This document shows, one piece after another, positions 28,499 through 38,345 of a stretch of DNA of 64,000 bases. The notes under the pieces were generated by a model. The model did not search any database. It saw only the letters and a program-made list of their open reading frames with translations, and was not told the DNA's origin. Source of the DNA: Xanthobacteraceae bacterium (lineage in GTDB: Bacteria; Pseudomonadota; Alphaproteobacteria; Rhizobiales; Xanthobacteraceae). Position 1 is the stretch's first letter. Each line of letters starts with the position of its first letter. Location: positions 124,001 to 188,000 of the forward strand of contig JAHBZE010000001.1 in the NCBI GenBank assembly GCA_019635585.1, in the 5' to 3' direction. The translations under genes and the position numbers were made by a program.

Positions 28499-29362
28499 AT
28501 GCCCGGCAATCCCGTCGTCTCCGGATTCTTTCACGAGCCCACGTTCTCCATCTTCTATCTGGTCGAAGATCCGGCGACCAAGCGCGCCGCGATCATCGAT
28601 CCGGTACTCGACTATGACGAAAAATCCGGCCGCGTTTCCCATGAGAGCGCCGATGCGCTGCTCAAGGAAATCGAAAAGCGCGGACTTATCGTGGAATGGA
28701 TCCTTGATACACATCCGCATGCCGATCATTTCTCGGCTGCGGTCTATCTAAAAGAGAAACTCGGTGCACCGGCGGCGATCGGCGAACGCGTGATCGAGGT
28801 GCAGAAACTGTGGAAGGAAATCTACAATCTGCCCGACTTCCCCTCCGACGGCTCGCAATGGGACAAGCTCTTTAAGGACGGTGACGCTTTCAAGATCGGC
28901 TCGCTCGACGCGCGCGTGATGCTTTCGCCGGGACATACGCTCTGCTCAATCACCTATGTAGTCGGCGACGCAGCGTTTGTGCACGACACGCTGTTCCAGC
29001 CTGATTACGGCACCGCGCGCTGCGATTTCCCGGGCGGAAGCTCCTCGCGGCTTTACGATTCGATCCATCAGATTTTGATGCTACCCGATAGCACGCGGCT
29101 CTTTACCGGCCACGACTACATGCCCGGCGGAAGGCCCGTGCAATGGGAATCGACGGTCGCCGAACAGAAGAAATCGAACAAGCACTTCGCCGGCAACCCG
29201 ACGCGCGAGGAATTTGTGAAGACGCGCGACGCACGCGACCGCACGCTGCCGATGCCCAAATTGATCCTGCATGCGTTGCAAGTAAACATGCGCGGCGGGC
29301 GGTTACCCGAGCCGGAAAACAACGGCCGCGTTTATCTGAAAATCCCGATCGGCGCGCTTTAA
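28499..29362 (+). CDS. ETHE1/Blh-like metallo-beta-lactamase-fold persulfide dioxygenase
   Basis: A 287-residue MBL-fold protein. The metal-binding motif THPHADHFSAA (His72, His74, Asp76, His77) is followed by LSPGHTLCSITYVVGDAAFVHDTLF and LFTGHDYMPGGR, which carry the further ligands. The asparagine-to-alanine-rich YLKEKLGAP context and CDFPGGSS segment resemble the mononuclear-iron persulfide dioxygenases ETHE1 and Blh. These oxidise glutathione persulfide to sulfite. An upstream in-frame ATG (28436) lies inside sseA and is unlikely. Coupling to sseA supports the sulfur role, though glyoxalase II-like activity cannot be excluded. Confidence 0.82.
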   Translation: MPGNPVVSGFFHEPTFSIFYLVEDPATKRAAIIDPVLDYDEKSGRVSHESADALLKEIEKRGLIVEWILDTHPHADHFSAAVYLKEKLGAPAAIGERVIEVQKLWKEIYNLPDFPSDGSQWDKLFKDGDAFKIGSLDARVMLSPGHTLCSITYVVGDAAFVHDTLFQPDYGTARCDFPGGSSSRLYDSIHQILMLPDSTRLFTGHDYMPGGRPVQWESTVAEQKKSNKHFAGNPTREEFVKTRDARDRTLPMPKLILHALQVNMRGGRLPEPENNGRVYLKIPIGAL

Positions 29363-29366
29363 GCAA

Positions 29367-30125
29367 TCAGTCCAGTATCTGCGAAAGGAAGCGCTTGGTC
29401 CGTTCGTGCTTCGGATGGGCAAAAAATTCTTCCGGACGGTTGATCTCGATGATCTGTCCTTCGTCCATGAAGATAATGCGATCCGCCACCTGACGCGCGA
29501 ACGACATTTCGTGCGTCACGATCAGCATCGTCATGCCGTCCTCGGCGAGACCCCTGATCGTATCGAGTACTTCCTTGATCATCTCGGGATCGAGCGCGGA
29601 TGTCGGCTCGTCGAACAGCATGATCTTCGGATTCATGCAGAGCGCACGCGCGATCGCAACGCGCTGCTGCTGGCCGCCGGAAAGCTGCGCCGGATACTTG
29701 TTCGCCTGCTCCGGGATGCGTACGCGGGTCAGGTATTTCATCGCGATTTCTTCGGCTTGTGCCTTGGGACGCCGCCGCACCCAGATCTGCGCGAGTGTGC
29801 AGTTCTCGAGAATCGTCAGATGTGGAAACAGATTGAACTGTTGAAACACCATTCCGACATCGGCGCGGATCGCATCAATGCTGCGCAGATCGGAGGTCAA
29901 TTCGACGCCATCGACGATGATACGTCCTTCCTGATGTTCCTCGAGCCGGTTGATGCAACGGATGAGCGTGGACTTGCCGGAACCTGAAGGTCCGCAAATC
30001 ACGATGCGCTCGCCGCGCTTCACGGTTAGATCGATGTCGCGCAACACATGGAACGAGCCGAACCACTTGTTGACGCCGCTCATTTCGACGGCGGACGCGC
30101 CTTGCACACTTGCCAGATCGCTCAT
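29367..30125 (-). CDS. aapP: General L-amino acid ABC transporter, ATP-binding protein AapP
   Basis: ATPase of the polar amino-acid transporter family, 252 residues. Walker A is [13 protein letters not shown], the signature is [16 protein letters not shown], Walker B is [13 protein letters not shown], and the switch His lies in IVTHEMSFA. It overlaps the stop of aapM by four bases and closes the aapJQMP operon. Its 3' end faces the ETHE1-like gene with only four bases between stops. In rhizobia Aap takes up and can release a broad range of L-amino acids. Confidence 0.95.
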   Translation of the reverse strand: MSDLASVQGASAVEMSGVNKWFGSFHVLRDIDLTVKRGERIVICGPSGSGKSTLIRCINRLEEHQEGRIIVDGVELTSDLRSIDAIRADVGMVFQQFNLFPHLTILENCTLAQIWVRRRPKAQAEEIAMKYLTRVRIPEQANKYPAQLSGGQQQRVAIARALCMNPKIMLFDEPTSALDPEMIKEVLDTIRGLAEDGMTMLIVTHEMSFARQVADRIIFMDEGQIIEINRPEEFFAHPKHERTKRFLSQILD

Positions 30126-31498
30126 GTCCGGTTTGTCTCCATACGCAACTGACTGGCGCCGGCGCGGCGCTCCAGGAACAGCGAATAGCGCGACATCGCG
30201 AAACAGAATGCGAAGTAGATCGCGCCCGCGAAAGCAAAGCCGGTGTAAAGCGTCGTCGGTGACGCCCAGTTCGGATCGGAAAAGGCGGAACGGATTTGCC
30301 CCAGCAGATCAAGGATCGCGACGATCTGAACGAGCGTCGTATCCTTAAATAAGCCGATGAAATTATTGACGATTCCGGGTATTACATTGGTCAGTGCCTG
30401 CGGCAAAATGATGAGAAGCATGGTCTGCCAGTAGCCGAGACCGAGTGCGGCAGCACTTTCGTACTGTCCCTTCGGCACGGCAGCGAGACCGCCGCGCACG
30501 ACTTCGGCCATATAGGCACCGGAGAACAGCGCGACGCCGATCAGCGCGCGCACGAGACGTTCAATATTCGCGCCGCCCGGCAGAAACAGCGGCAGCATGT
30601 AGGTCGCGAAGAACAGCACCGTGATCAGCGGCACGCCGCGCCAGAATTCGATAAAGGCGACGCTCGCCCATCGCACGAGACGCATTTCCGAGCGGCGCCC
30701 AAGCGCAAGCAGGATTCCGATCGGCAGCGCCGCAACAATGCCGGTAACGGCGACGACAAGCGTTACGAGCAACCCGCCCCACTCGCGCGTTTCAACCCAG
30801 GAAAGACCGAAGTCGGCGTCCGTCGGCGCAATGAGAAGCGCGAGTAAAGCGAAGAACCCGACCATCACTTTCAACGCGGTCGAAATCGGCGTCCCAAAAA
30901 CTCGTCCGATCAAGGCGACCGCGAGACTCAGGGCCAGCGAAGAGAATGCATAGTCAAGCCAGAACGCCGCGCGCATTCCGTGCCAGACGAAATCGACATG
31001 ATCCTCCAGGCGAATGACGTAGCCGAGGATGAAATGCTCCGGGTTTAGATTACCGCCGGTGAGCAGCACGAAGGACACAACCGGATAAACGACAAAGAAC
31101 AAAAGCGCGTTTAACCGCTTCAGCGGCGCCGAAGGAATGGCGAGCGGCACGAGCAATACCGCACCAAGCGCAAATACGATGTTCGGACGCCATAACTGAT
31201 CGAGCGGGTAGAAGCCGTAAATGAACTGATTGAACTTGGCGGCAACGAACGGCCAGCACGCACCGGTAAGCACGTGAGCGCAGGCGTCCCGGTTCTCGCC
31301 CCGCCAGACCGCATCGAGGAACAGAAACCGGATCAGCGGCATCGCAATCAGCACGAAGGCGGCGAAACCGATCACCGTCATTGCGATGTCGCGCGGCGTC
31401 GCGAACAGGCGCTGCATGACCCACGCCTTGGCGCCAGTCGCGGCAAAGGGCGCGGCGCGTGGTGGGAGTGTCTGTTCGCGGACAAAAGCGGCCGACAT
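30122..31498 (-). CDS. aapM: General L-amino acid ABC transporter, permease AapM
   Basis: Inner-membrane permease of the HisMQ family. The C-terminal transmembrane domain from about residue 245 holds the EAA loop [24 protein letters not shown] that docks the ATPase. The 458 residues exceed the roughly 390 I expect for AapM. The N-terminal half has an unusually large hydrophobic region, with several extra helices between residues 110 and 240. Start ATG 31498 lies one base after the aapQ stop. It should form a heterodimer with AapQ. Confidence 0.92.
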   Translation of the reverse strand: MSAAFVREQTLPPRAAPFAATGAKAWVMQRLFATPRDIAMTVIGFAAFVLIAMPLIRFLFLDAVWRGENRDACAHVLTGACWPFVAAKFNQFIYGFYPLDQLWRPNIVFALGAVLLVPLAIPSAPLKRLNALLFFVVYPVVSFVLLTGGNLNPEHFILGYVIRLEDHVDFVWHGMRAAFWLDYAFSSLALSLAVALIGRVFGTPISTALKVMVGFFALLALLIAPTDADFGLSWVETREWGGLLVTLVVAVTGIVAALPIGILLALGRRSEMRLVRWASVAFIEFWRGVPLITVLFFATYMLPLFLPGGANIERLVRALIGVALFSGAYMAEVVRGGLAAVPKGQYESAAALGLGYWQTMLLIILPQALTNVIPGIVNNFIGLFKDTTLVQIVAILDLLGQIRSAFSDPNWASPTTLYTGFAFAGAIYFAFCFAMSRYSLFLERRAGASQLRMETNRT

Positions 31499-31499
31499 C

Positions 31500-32687
31500 T
31501 TACCGCTCCTTCAGCGCGATGCGCCGGTTGTAGATATTCATGGCAAGTGAGATCACGAGCGAAATGCAGAGATAGACCAGCATCGTGATGCCGAGAATCT
31601 CGATCGCCTGCCCGGTGTTGTTCAGCGTCGTGCCGGCGAACACGCTCACGAGGTCGGGATAGCCGATACTGACCGCGAGGGACGAGTTCTTGATCAGGTT
31701 CAGATACTGGCTCGTCAGCGGCGGCACGATCACACGCAGCGCCTGCGGGACCACGACAAGGCGCAACACCTTGCTGCGCCTGAGCCCGAGCGCGCTCGCC
31801 GCCTCCGTTTGACCGCGCGGGACGGCAAGAATGCCCGCGCGCACAATCTCGGCAATGAAGGCTGCCGTATAGGTCGCAAGCGCGATCAGAAGCGCAAGAA
31901 ATTCCGGAATAATCCGCAGGCCTCCGACGAAGTTGAAGCCTTTGAGAACCGGCTGGTCGATCGAAATACTTACACCGAAGTAAAAGAAACATACGAGCGG
32001 CAAGCCGAGCACCAGCGCGAGATTGATCGGCCAGACCTGGACCAACTTTCCAGTCGCAATAGTGCGGCTACGCGCAAGCCACGATACGATTAGCGCGAGC
32101 AGTACGCCGACCGCAGCCGCGCCGAACACGAGACCGCCGCCCTCGCCGAACACGAATTTCGGCACGGTGATACCGCGGTTATTGACGAAAATTTCGTTGA
32201 ATATGGAAATGCTCTGCCGCGGCACCGGAAGTGCCGTCAGCACCGCTAGATACCAAAATAGAATCTGGAACAGGAGCGGAAGATTACGGATCACCTCGAC
32301 ATAGGCCCCACACAGCCGGGAAATGATCCAGTTCTGCGAGAGCCTGCCGATGCCAACCAGAAATCCGATGCCTGTTGCGAGAATAACACCAAGCGCTGAC
32401 ACAAATAGCGTGTTCAGCAGGCCCACCAGGAATGCACGGGCGTAAGTGTTGTTCTCGTTGAATGGAATAAGCGTCTGACTGATGGAGAATCCGGATTCGA
32501 CCCAGAAGAAATCGAATCCGGTCACGAGCCGCTGGGCGGCGATATTCTGCCGCGTGGTGCGGAAGATGTACCAGCCGATCAATGCAACAAGCGCAACCAG
32601 CAATATCTGGATTATTGCCGAGCGCACGCGCGGACGGAAAATCCAGCTTGCCCGCGTGCCCGCCCGCCGAACCGGAACATCGGTCAT
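31500..32687 (-). CDS. aapQ: General L-amino acid ABC transporter, permease AapQ
   Basis: Second HisMQ-type permease, 395 residues, of normal family length. It has an N-terminal membrane helix (ILLVALVALIGWYIF), a first transmembrane-domain block from about residue 90 (NTLFVSALGVILATGIGFLVG), an inserted hydrophobic region at 185-240, and the EAA loop QTEAASALGLRRSKVLRLVVVPQA near residue 310. Start ATG 32687 is 42 bp after aapJ. It pairs with AapM. Confidence 0.94.
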   Translation of the reverse strand: MTDVPVRRAGTRASWIFRPRVRSAIIQILLVALVALIGWYIFRTTRQNIAAQRLVTGFDFFWVESGFSISQTLIPFNENNTYARAFLVGLLNTLFVSALGVILATGIGFLVGIGRLSQNWIISRLCGAYVEVIRNLPLLFQILFWYLAVLTALPVPRQSISIFNEIFVNNRGITVPKFVFGEGGGLVFGAAAVGVLLALIVSWLARSRTIATGKLVQVWPINLALVLGLPLVCFFYFGVSISIDQPVLKGFNFVGGLRIIPEFLALLIALATYTAAFIAEIVRAGILAVPRGQTEAASALGLRRSKVLRLVVVPQALRVIVPPLTSQYLNLIKNSSLAVSIGYPDLVSVFAGTTLNNTGQAIEILGITMLVYLCISLVISLAMNIYNRRIALKER

Positions 32688-32729
32688 CCGACGATCCTCC
32701 GGTTCACGGGCTCTTCCTTTCGCCGAAGT

Positions 32730-33743
32730 TTAGCGAACCGGCGGCGCGTACTGGATGCCGCCCTTGCTCCAGAGTTTGTTCAGACCGCGTTCGATCTTCA
32801 ACCGCGAGTCGGCGCCGACATTGCGATCGAAGATTTCGCCGTAATTTCCAACGCGGCGAATGATGCGGACGACCCAGTCGTTGGTCAGGCCGAGTTGTTC
32901 GCCATAATTGCCTTCGATGCCGAGCAGACGCTTCACGTCCGGCCGATCGGATTTCAGACGCTGTTCGATCGTCTTCTGACTGATGTCGTATTCCTCGGCA
33001 TTGATCATCGCGAACAGCACCCACTTGACGATGTCGAACCACTGATCGTCACCATGACGCACGACCGGCCCGAGCGGTTCCTTCGAAATCAGTTCGGGCA
33101 GGATCATGTGATCGTCCGGCTTGGAGAGCTTGAGGCGCTCTGCATAAATCTGCGATACGTCGGTCGTGAACACGTCGCAGCGGCCGCTCTCATATGCCTT
33201 GATCACTTCATCGGCGGTGTTGAACACCACCGCTTCGTATTTCATGTTGTTCGAACGGAAATAGTCGCCGAGATTGAGTTGCGTCGTGGTGCCGCTCTGC
33301 ACGCAAACCGTTGTGTTCGAGAGCTCGAGCGCCGAGGAAACCTTGGCGGCCTTGCGCACCATGAAGCCCTGAGCGTCGTAATACACCACGCCAACGAAGT
33401 TCAGGCCGAGCGAAGTATCGCGCGAACTGGTCCAGGTCGTGTTACGCGATAAGACGTCGATCTCGCGCGACTGGAGGGCGGTGAAGCGGTCCTTTGCCGT
33501 GAGCGGCAGAAATTTAACTTTCGTCGGATCGTCGAAGATGGCGGCGGCGAGCGCACGGCAGAAATCGACGTCGATGCCTGTCCAATTCCCCTTGTCGTCG
33601 GGCTGCGAGAAGCCGGCGAGACCGCCGCTGACGCCGCAAAGAACCGAGCCTCGGGCCTTCACGTCGTCGAGCGTCCCCGCGTGCGCGGCGCCAATGAATG
33701 CTACCGAAACAACCAGCGAAAATACGAACGACAAACGTTTCAT
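32730..33743 (-). CDS. aapJ: General L-amino acid ABC transporter, periplasmic binding protein AapJ
   Basis: Periplasmic binding protein, 337 residues from ATG 33743, preceded by GGGAG. The signal peptide MKRLSFVFSLVVSVAFIGAAHA is followed by GTLDDVKARGSVLCGVSGGLAGFSQPDDKGNWTG and LPLTAKDRFTALQSREIDVLSRNTTWT, the AapJ/BztA-type ligand site region. Upstream codons to 33848 are in frame but do not look like a signal sequence. First gene of aapJQMP, diverging from metC over 185 bp. This aapJ/metC arrangement is conserved in rhizobia. Confidence 0.95.
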   Translation of the reverse strand: MKRLSFVFSLVVSVAFIGAAHAGTLDDVKARGSVLCGVSGGLAGFSQPDDKGNWTGIDVDFCRALAAAIFDDPTKVKFLPLTAKDRFTALQSREIDVLSRNTTWTSSRDTSLGLNFVGVVYYDAQGFMVRKAAKVSSALELSNTTVCVQSGTTTQLNLGDYFRSNNMKYEAVVFNTADEVIKAYESGRCDVFTTDVSQIYAERLKLSKPDDHMILPELISKEPLGPVVRHGDDQWFDIVKWVLFAMINAEEYDISQKTIEQRLKSDRPDVKRLLGIEGNYGEQLGLTNDWVVRIIRRVGNYGEIFDRNVGADSRLKIERGLNKLWSKGGIQYAPPVR

Positions 33744-33904
33744 CAGATACTCCCGCCGACGGTCGCGGCTCTTGTTTTGGCTCTCGAACCCCGGCGAGTA
33801 TGGCAGACAATCGACAAGGGTGCGCGGGGTTTTCCCGGGCGCAATCACAGGCTAAAACGCAATACAGGTCAAGTATTTAGGGCCGCAAATGCCGGGGAAT
33901 GTTA

Positions 33905-33920
33905 CCGGCTCAGGAGCCGG
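33905..33920 (+). promoter_or_regulatory. Hairpin over the metC ribosome-binding site
   Basis: CCGGCT (33905-33910) and AGCCGG (33915-33920) form a perfect 6-bp stem with loop CAGG. The likely Shine-Dalgarno AGGAG (33912-33916) lies in the loop and the first stem bases, nine to thirteen bases before the ATG at 33929. This could damp translation initiation. It lacks the SAM-II riboswitch core. Confidence 0.4.
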
Positions 33921-33928
33921 AACGCGAC

Positions 33929-35107
33929 ATGACGAAGAAGAAACCCGATAACCGCGCGGCGTATCGTCCCGCAACTGCGCTCGTACTCGCCGGGCGTTCG
34001 CCGTTCGAATTCGAGGGCTTCGTCAATACCCCGATCTACCGCGGTTCTACGGTGCTCTACGAGACTTACGACGATCTCGCACATCACCGGAGCCGCTATG
34101 TCTATGGCCGCCGCGGAACGCCGACGACTGACGCTCTCGCAACCGCGCTCGCAGCAATCGAAAAGAGCGAAGGCGTGGTGCTCACGCCATCCGGTCTTTC
34201 CGCGATCAGCACCGCACTCTTGTCGGTCGTAAAGGCAGGCGACCATATTCTGGTGATGGACACGGTCTATCGCCCCACCCGTATCGTCTGCGACGGCGTC
34301 TTGAAGCGGCTTGGTATCGAGACGACTTATTTCGATCCGCTGATTGGCGCGGACATCTCGAAGCTGTTTCGCGAGAATACGAGCGCTGTCTTTCTGGAAG
34401 CGCCGGGATCGCAGAGCTTCGAAATGCCGGACGTGCCCGCGATCGCGAACGCCGCGAAGAAGCGCGGCGCAGTCAGCCTGATCGACAACACCTGGGCAAC
34501 GCCGCTTTATTTCCGCCCGCACGAGCACGGCGTCGACATCTCGATTCAGGCCGGAACAAAATATCTCGGCGGCCATTCCGACATCAATCTCGGTACGATT
34601 TCGGCAAGCGGCACCGCGCTCAAGCGCGTGCAGCAAACGCATGGCGACCTCGGCATCAATCCTGGACCGGAAGATGTGTTTCTCGCACTGCGCGGATTGC
34701 GCACGATGGGCGTTCGTCTCGAAAAGCACATGCAGAACGGAATTCGAGTGGCCAAGTGGCTGCAAGCGCAGCCGCAAGTATTACGCGTGCTGCATCCGGC
34801 GCTCGAAAGCGATCCGGGTCACGCGATCTGGAAGCGCGACTTCGACGGCGCCTGCGGACTCTTTTCAATTATTCTGAAGCCAGAATACGAGACGAAGATC
34901 GGCGCGTTCTTCGATACGCTCAATCTGTTCGGCATGGGTTATAGCTGGGGCGGATTCGAGAGCCTCGCCATCCAGTTCGATTGCGCTCCCTATCGCACGG
35001 CAACGGAATGGGCGCCGGGCGGCCCCGGCATACGGTTGCATATTGGTCTCGAGGATCCCGACGACCTGATCGAAGACCTCGCAGCCGGATTGAAGGCGCT
35101 CGGCTAG
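33929..35107 (+). CDS. metC: Cystathionine beta-lyase
   Basis: PLP enzyme of the Cys/Met metabolism family cleaving cystathionine to homocysteine, pyruvate and ammonia. From ATG 33929 it has 392 residues; ATG 33899 would add ten but lacks a spaced ribosome-binding site. Key parts are PIYRGSTVLYETYDDLAHH, RYVYGRRGTPTTDALATALAAIE, SLIDNTWATPLYFRP with the PLP Asp, and SIQAGTKYLGGHSDINLG with the Schiff-base Lys. The family overlaps with cystathionine gamma-synthase and cysteine desulfhydrase; the match to bacterial MetC and the aap neighbour favour the lyase. Confidence 0.9.
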   Translation: MTKKKPDNRAAYRPATALVLAGRSPFEFEGFVNTPIYRGSTVLYETYDDLAHHRSRYVYGRRGTPTTDALATALAAIEKSEGVVLTPSGLSAISTALLSVVKAGDHILVMDTVYRPTRIVCDGVLKRLGIETTYFDPLIGADISKLFRENTSAVFLEAPGSQSFEMPDVPAIANAAKKRGAVSLIDNTWATPLYFRPHEHGVDISIQAGTKYLGGHSDINLGTISASGTALKRVQQTHGDLGINPGPEDVFLALRGLRTMGVRLEKHMQNGIRVAKWLQAQPQVLRVLHPALESDPGHAIWKRDFDGACGLFSIILKPEYETKIGAFFDTLNLFGMGYSWGGFESLAIQFDCAPYRTATEWAPGGPGIRLHIGLEDPDDLIEDLAAGLKALG

Positions 35108-35110
35108 ACC

Positions 35111-35908
35111 TCAGACGCGCAGCTTGCCGACGAAGGGATGCGTGCTGGAAAGCCCGCCGTCCACCGGGAACGCCTGCCCGTTGACGTAAGATGCGTCGTC
35201 GCTTGCAAGGAAGAGTGCCATCGCCGCGATCTCTTCCGGCTCACCGTGGCGCTGCATTGGGTTGATCTGGCCAAGCTTGTGCGTCGTGCCCCTTCCCTTG
35301 GCGTAATCGAAGATCGGTTTCGTCATCCCGGTTTCGATCAGACCGGGACAGATCGCATTGATGCGTACGCCGGTGCCGGAGAGCGAACTTGCCGTCGTCT
35401 GGACGAGGCTGATGACGCCGGCCTTACTCGCGGAATACGGATGCCCGCCGGCGTTCGCACGCAGACCCGCGACCGATGCGGTGCAGACGATCGAACCCTT
35501 ACCCTGCTTCACCATCAGCGGCGCGACGTTTTGAATCGCGAGAAACGGTCCGATCAGGTTGATGCGAAGAATCTCTTTCCACATATCGACCGTCTGCTCC
35601 CACAGAGGAACCAGACCGCCGCTGATGCCGGCGTTCGCGTAAATCGTATCGACGCCGCCGAACTCCGAAACCGCTTTCGCGACGTAGGCTTTCACGTCCG
35701 CCTCGTCGCCCGCGTCGGCGGACATCGCAATCGCCCTACCGCCGTCTTTCCTGATCAGCGAGGCGGTTTCCTCAACCGCATCTTTCGCGCGATCGACGGC
35801 GAGCACCGACGCCCCCTCGGCGGCGAACAGCCGCGCCGACGCGCGGCCGATACCGCTCCCAGCACCCGTTACGATCGCGCGTTTGCCTTCGAGTCTCGAC
35901 TTGCCCAT
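35111..35908 (-). CDS. SDR family NAD(P)-dependent oxidoreductase
   Basis: Classical short-chain dehydrogenase, 265 residues. The nucleotide-binding motif is AIVTGAGSGIGRASARLFAAEG (TGxxxGIG), with Asp at the end of strand beta-2 (VLAVDRAKD) suggesting NAD preference. The structural motif is YANAG (NAG). The catalytic Ser is in CTASVAG and the Tyr/Lys pair is in YSASKAGVI. The C-terminus ASYVNGQAFPVDGGLSSTHPF is typical. It follows the HpcH/HpaI aldolase by 27 bp on the same strand, so it may act on the same aldehyde or 2-keto-acid route. Substrate unknown. Confidence 0.9.
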   Translation of the reverse strand: MGKSRLEGKRAIVTGAGSGIGRASARLFAAEGASVLAVDRAKDAVEETASLIRKDGGRAIAMSADAGDEADVKAYVAKAVSEFGGVDTIYANAGISGGLVPLWEQTVDMWKEILRINLIGPFLAIQNVAPLMVKQGKGSIVCTASVAGLRANAGGHPYSASKAGVISLVQTTASSLSGTGVRINAICPGLIETGMTKPIFDYAKGRGTTHKLGQINPMQRHGEPEEIAAMALFLASDDASYVNGQAFPVDGGLSSTHPFVGKLRV

Positions 35909-35935
35909 TGGATGCTCCGGGTAAAATGCGCAGCG

Positions 35936-36700
35936 TTACTTCTTGAATTTCGCGGCCAACGTATCGGCGCCCTTCGCAAGCAAGCCGAGATCGGATCCGA
36001 GCGCGACGAACGTATAGCCCCATTCGATATAGCGTCGCGCTTCTTCCTCCACCGGCGTCAGGATGCCCGCGGGCTTGCCGATCTTCTTCAGCCGCTTCGC
36101 AACATCCTCTATCGCTTTCTGCACATCAGGATGCTGCGGGTTTCCGATCTGGCCGAACGATGCGGAGAGATCGGCGGGGCCGACGAAGACACCATCGACG
36201 CCATCGACGCTTGCGATCGCTTCGAGATTGTCGAGCGCCTCGCGCGTCTCGGCTTGTACCAGCACACAAATTTCTGCGTTCGCTTTCTTTACATAATCCT
36301 TGATGCGGCCATAGCGCGCCGCGCGTCCGCTGGTGGTAATGCCGCGCACGCCTTCGGGCGGATAGCGCGTCGCAGCCACCGCGCGCTTCGCTTCCTCCGC
36401 ATTCTGCACGAATGGTACGAGGATCGACTGCGCGCCGATGTCGAGGATGCGCTTGATGAGCACGGTATCGTTCCACGCCGGACGAACGATCGGCGTCGCG
36501 GTACCCCGCTGCACGGATTGCAGTTGCGACATGACGGCCGGCAATTCGTTCGGCGAATGCTCGGTGTCGAGCAGCAACCAGTCGAAGCCGCTATAGGCGA
36601 CGATTTCGGTCACGATGTTGGAGCAGAGACTGTTCCAGAGACCGATCTGCAACTTGCCTGACGCGATCGCATGTTTGAATTCGTTACGCTGCAATTCCAT
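35936..36700 (-). CDS. HpcH/HpaI class II pyruvate aldolase
   Basis: Metal-dependent aldolase that splits 4-hydroxy-2-oxo acids to pyruvate (or another 2-keto acid) plus an aldehyde. The 254 residues from ATG 36700 show LLLDTEHSPNELPAV, the metal-site Glu in LVQAETREALDNL, the Asp in GVFVGPADLSASFG, and GVRGITTSGRAARYG. In-frame codons up to 36754 are not homologous. It lies between glpK (83 bp upstream) and the SDR gene. The physiological substrate, a keto-deoxy sugar acid or homoprotocatechuate intermediate, cannot be told apart by sequence. Confidence 0.9.
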   Translation of the reverse strand: MELQRNEFKHAIASGKLQIGLWNSLCSNIVTEIVAYSGFDWLLLDTEHSPNELPAVMSQLQSVQRGTATPIVRPAWNDTVLIKRILDIGAQSILVPFVQNAEEAKRAVAATRYPPEGVRGITTSGRAARYGRIKDYVKKANAEICVLVQAETREALDNLEAIASVDGVDGVFVGPADLSASFGQIGNPQHPDVQKAIEDVAKRLKKIGKPAGILTPVEEEARRYIEWGYTFVALGSDLGLLAKGADTLAAKFKK

Positions 36701-36783
36701 GAGACTTGAACGCTCCCTACGCCATCCGCTTTGGCGCGAACTGGCGGACGCCATTTCATACGGCCTGCTGGATTCCGCAAGGA

Positions 36784-38280
36784 TCAGTTCTGTCCCAGCA
36801 GGCTCCGTACCGATTTTTTCCAGCCTGCGAGCTTACGCTGCCGCATTGCGGTATCCATGCCCGGCGTAAAGCGGCGCTCCAGCCGCCACGAGTCCCCGAA
36901 TTGATCCGGCGGCGGCAAAAGACCGGCAGCGAGCCCCGCCAGATAGGCCGCACCCATCGCGGTCGTTTCCTTCACCGTCGGCCGGTCGACCGGCGCCGCG
37001 AGCAGATCCGCCAACCGTTGCATGGTCCAGTCGGACGCGACCATGCCGCCATCGACCCGAAGCACAGTCGCGGCACCTTTCGCCTGCGGCCAGTCGGCCT
37101 GCATCGCTTCCAGCAAATCGGCGGTCTGATAGCAGACGCTTTCGAGCGCCGCGCGCGCGAATTCCTTCGGTCCGCTATTTCGCGTGAGCCCGAACAGCGC
37201 GCCGCGTACTTCCGAATTCCAATATGGCGCGCCGAGACCAACGAATGCAGGCACGAGATAGACATCCTGCGCCGGGTCAGCTTCTTCTGCGAGCGGCCCG
37301 GTTTCGGACGCATGTTTCACGATGCCTAATCCGTCGCGCAGCCACTGCACGGCAGCGCCCGCGATAAAGATCGAACCTTCGAGCGCATAGGTGCGCTTGC
37401 CGTTCAACTGATAGGCGATGGTCGTGAGCAGCCGGTTCTTCGACGCGACCGGCGTTGCGCCGGTGTTCAGCAATGCAAAACATCCGGTCCCGTAGGTCGA
37501 CTTCATCATGCCGGGATTAAAGCAAGCTTGGCCGACCGTTGCAGCCTGCTGATCGCCGGCAATGCCGCGCACCGCAATCGCGCCGCCGAACAACTCGGTC
37601 ATCGTCGTGCCGAAATCACCGGCGCAATCGCGCACATCCGGCAGCACAGCACGCGGCACGTTCAGCAATTTCAAAAGTTCATCGTCCCATTCTCCCCGAT
37701 GGATATCGAACAGGAGCGTGCGCGACGCGTTCGTCGCATCGGTCGCATGAACCTCGCCGCCGGTAAGGTGCCACAGGAGAAAACAATCGACCGTGCCGAA
37801 GGCAAGTTCGCCGCGCTGTGCGCGGGCACGCGCACCCGGAACGTGATCCAGAATCCAGGCAAGCTTGGTTCCGGAAAAATAGGGATCGAGCAGCAAGCCG
37901 GTCTTGGCTGCGATCTGCTTTTCGTGACCTTCCTTTTTCAGTTGCTCGCAACGGTCCGCCGTGCGGCGGTCCTGCCACACGATCGCGCGATGGACTGCTT
38001 TGCCGGTCGCGCGGTCCCAGACGACGGTCGTCTCGCGCTGGTTGGTAATTCCGATTGCGGCAACGTCCTTCGCCAACGCCCTGCCCTTTTCCATCGCCTC
38101 ACGGCACACCGAAAGCGTGGTGCGCAGGAGATCCTCGGGCTCGTGCTCGACCCAGCCGGACGCGGGAAAATGCTGCGCGAATTCTTGTTGGCCGATTGCC
38201 GCGACCGTCATGTCCTCGCGAAACAGGATGGCGCGCGACGACGTCGTGCCCTGATCGATGGCAAGCAGGAATTTCGACAA
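36784..38280 (-). CDS. glpK: Glycerol kinase
   Basis: FGGY-family kinase phosphorylating glycerol with ATP to sn-glycerol 3-phosphate in the cytoplasm, 498 residues. It begins [20 protein letters not shown] (phosphate-binding), has [34 protein letters not shown], and the FGGY signature part [18 protein letters not shown] plus [15 protein letters not shown] and [16 protein letters not shown] in the ATPase half. No glpF or glpD is adjacent. It diverges from the sensor kinase gene across 65 bp. Confidence 0.95.
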   Translation of the reverse strand: MSKFLLAIDQGTTSSRAILFREDMTVAAIGQQEFAQHFPASGWVEHEPEDLLRTTLSVCREAMEKGRALAKDVAAIGITNQRETTVVWDRATGKAVHRAIVWQDRRTADRCEQLKKEGHEKQIAAKTGLLLDPYFSGTKLAWILDHVPGARARAQRGELAFGTVDCFLLWHLTGGEVHATDATNASRTLLFDIHRGEWDDELLKLLNVPRAVLPDVRDCAGDFGTTMTELFGGAIAVRGIAGDQQAATVGQACFNPGMMKSTYGTGCFALLNTGATPVASKNRLLTTIAYQLNGKRTYALEGSIFIAGAAVQWLRDGLGIVKHASETGPLAEEADPAQDVYLVPAFVGLGAPYWNSEVRGALFGLTRNSGPKEFARAALESVCYQTADLLEAMQADWPQAKGAATVLRVDGGMVASDWTMQRLADLLAAPVDRPTVKETTAMGAAYLAGLAAGLLPPPDQFGDSWRLERRFTPGMDTAMRQRKLAGWKKSVRSLLGQN

Positions 38281-38345
38281 ACGCGCCTCCCAGGTGCGGT
38301 ATTGGGCCGGTGTTTCCCCGGCTTGTCCGTGATATTAGCCAATCC

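Noticed and set aside
33850-33928. SAM-II riboswitch before metC
   Set aside because: The expected pseudoknot core is absent; only a small hairpin over the ribosome-binding site is visible.
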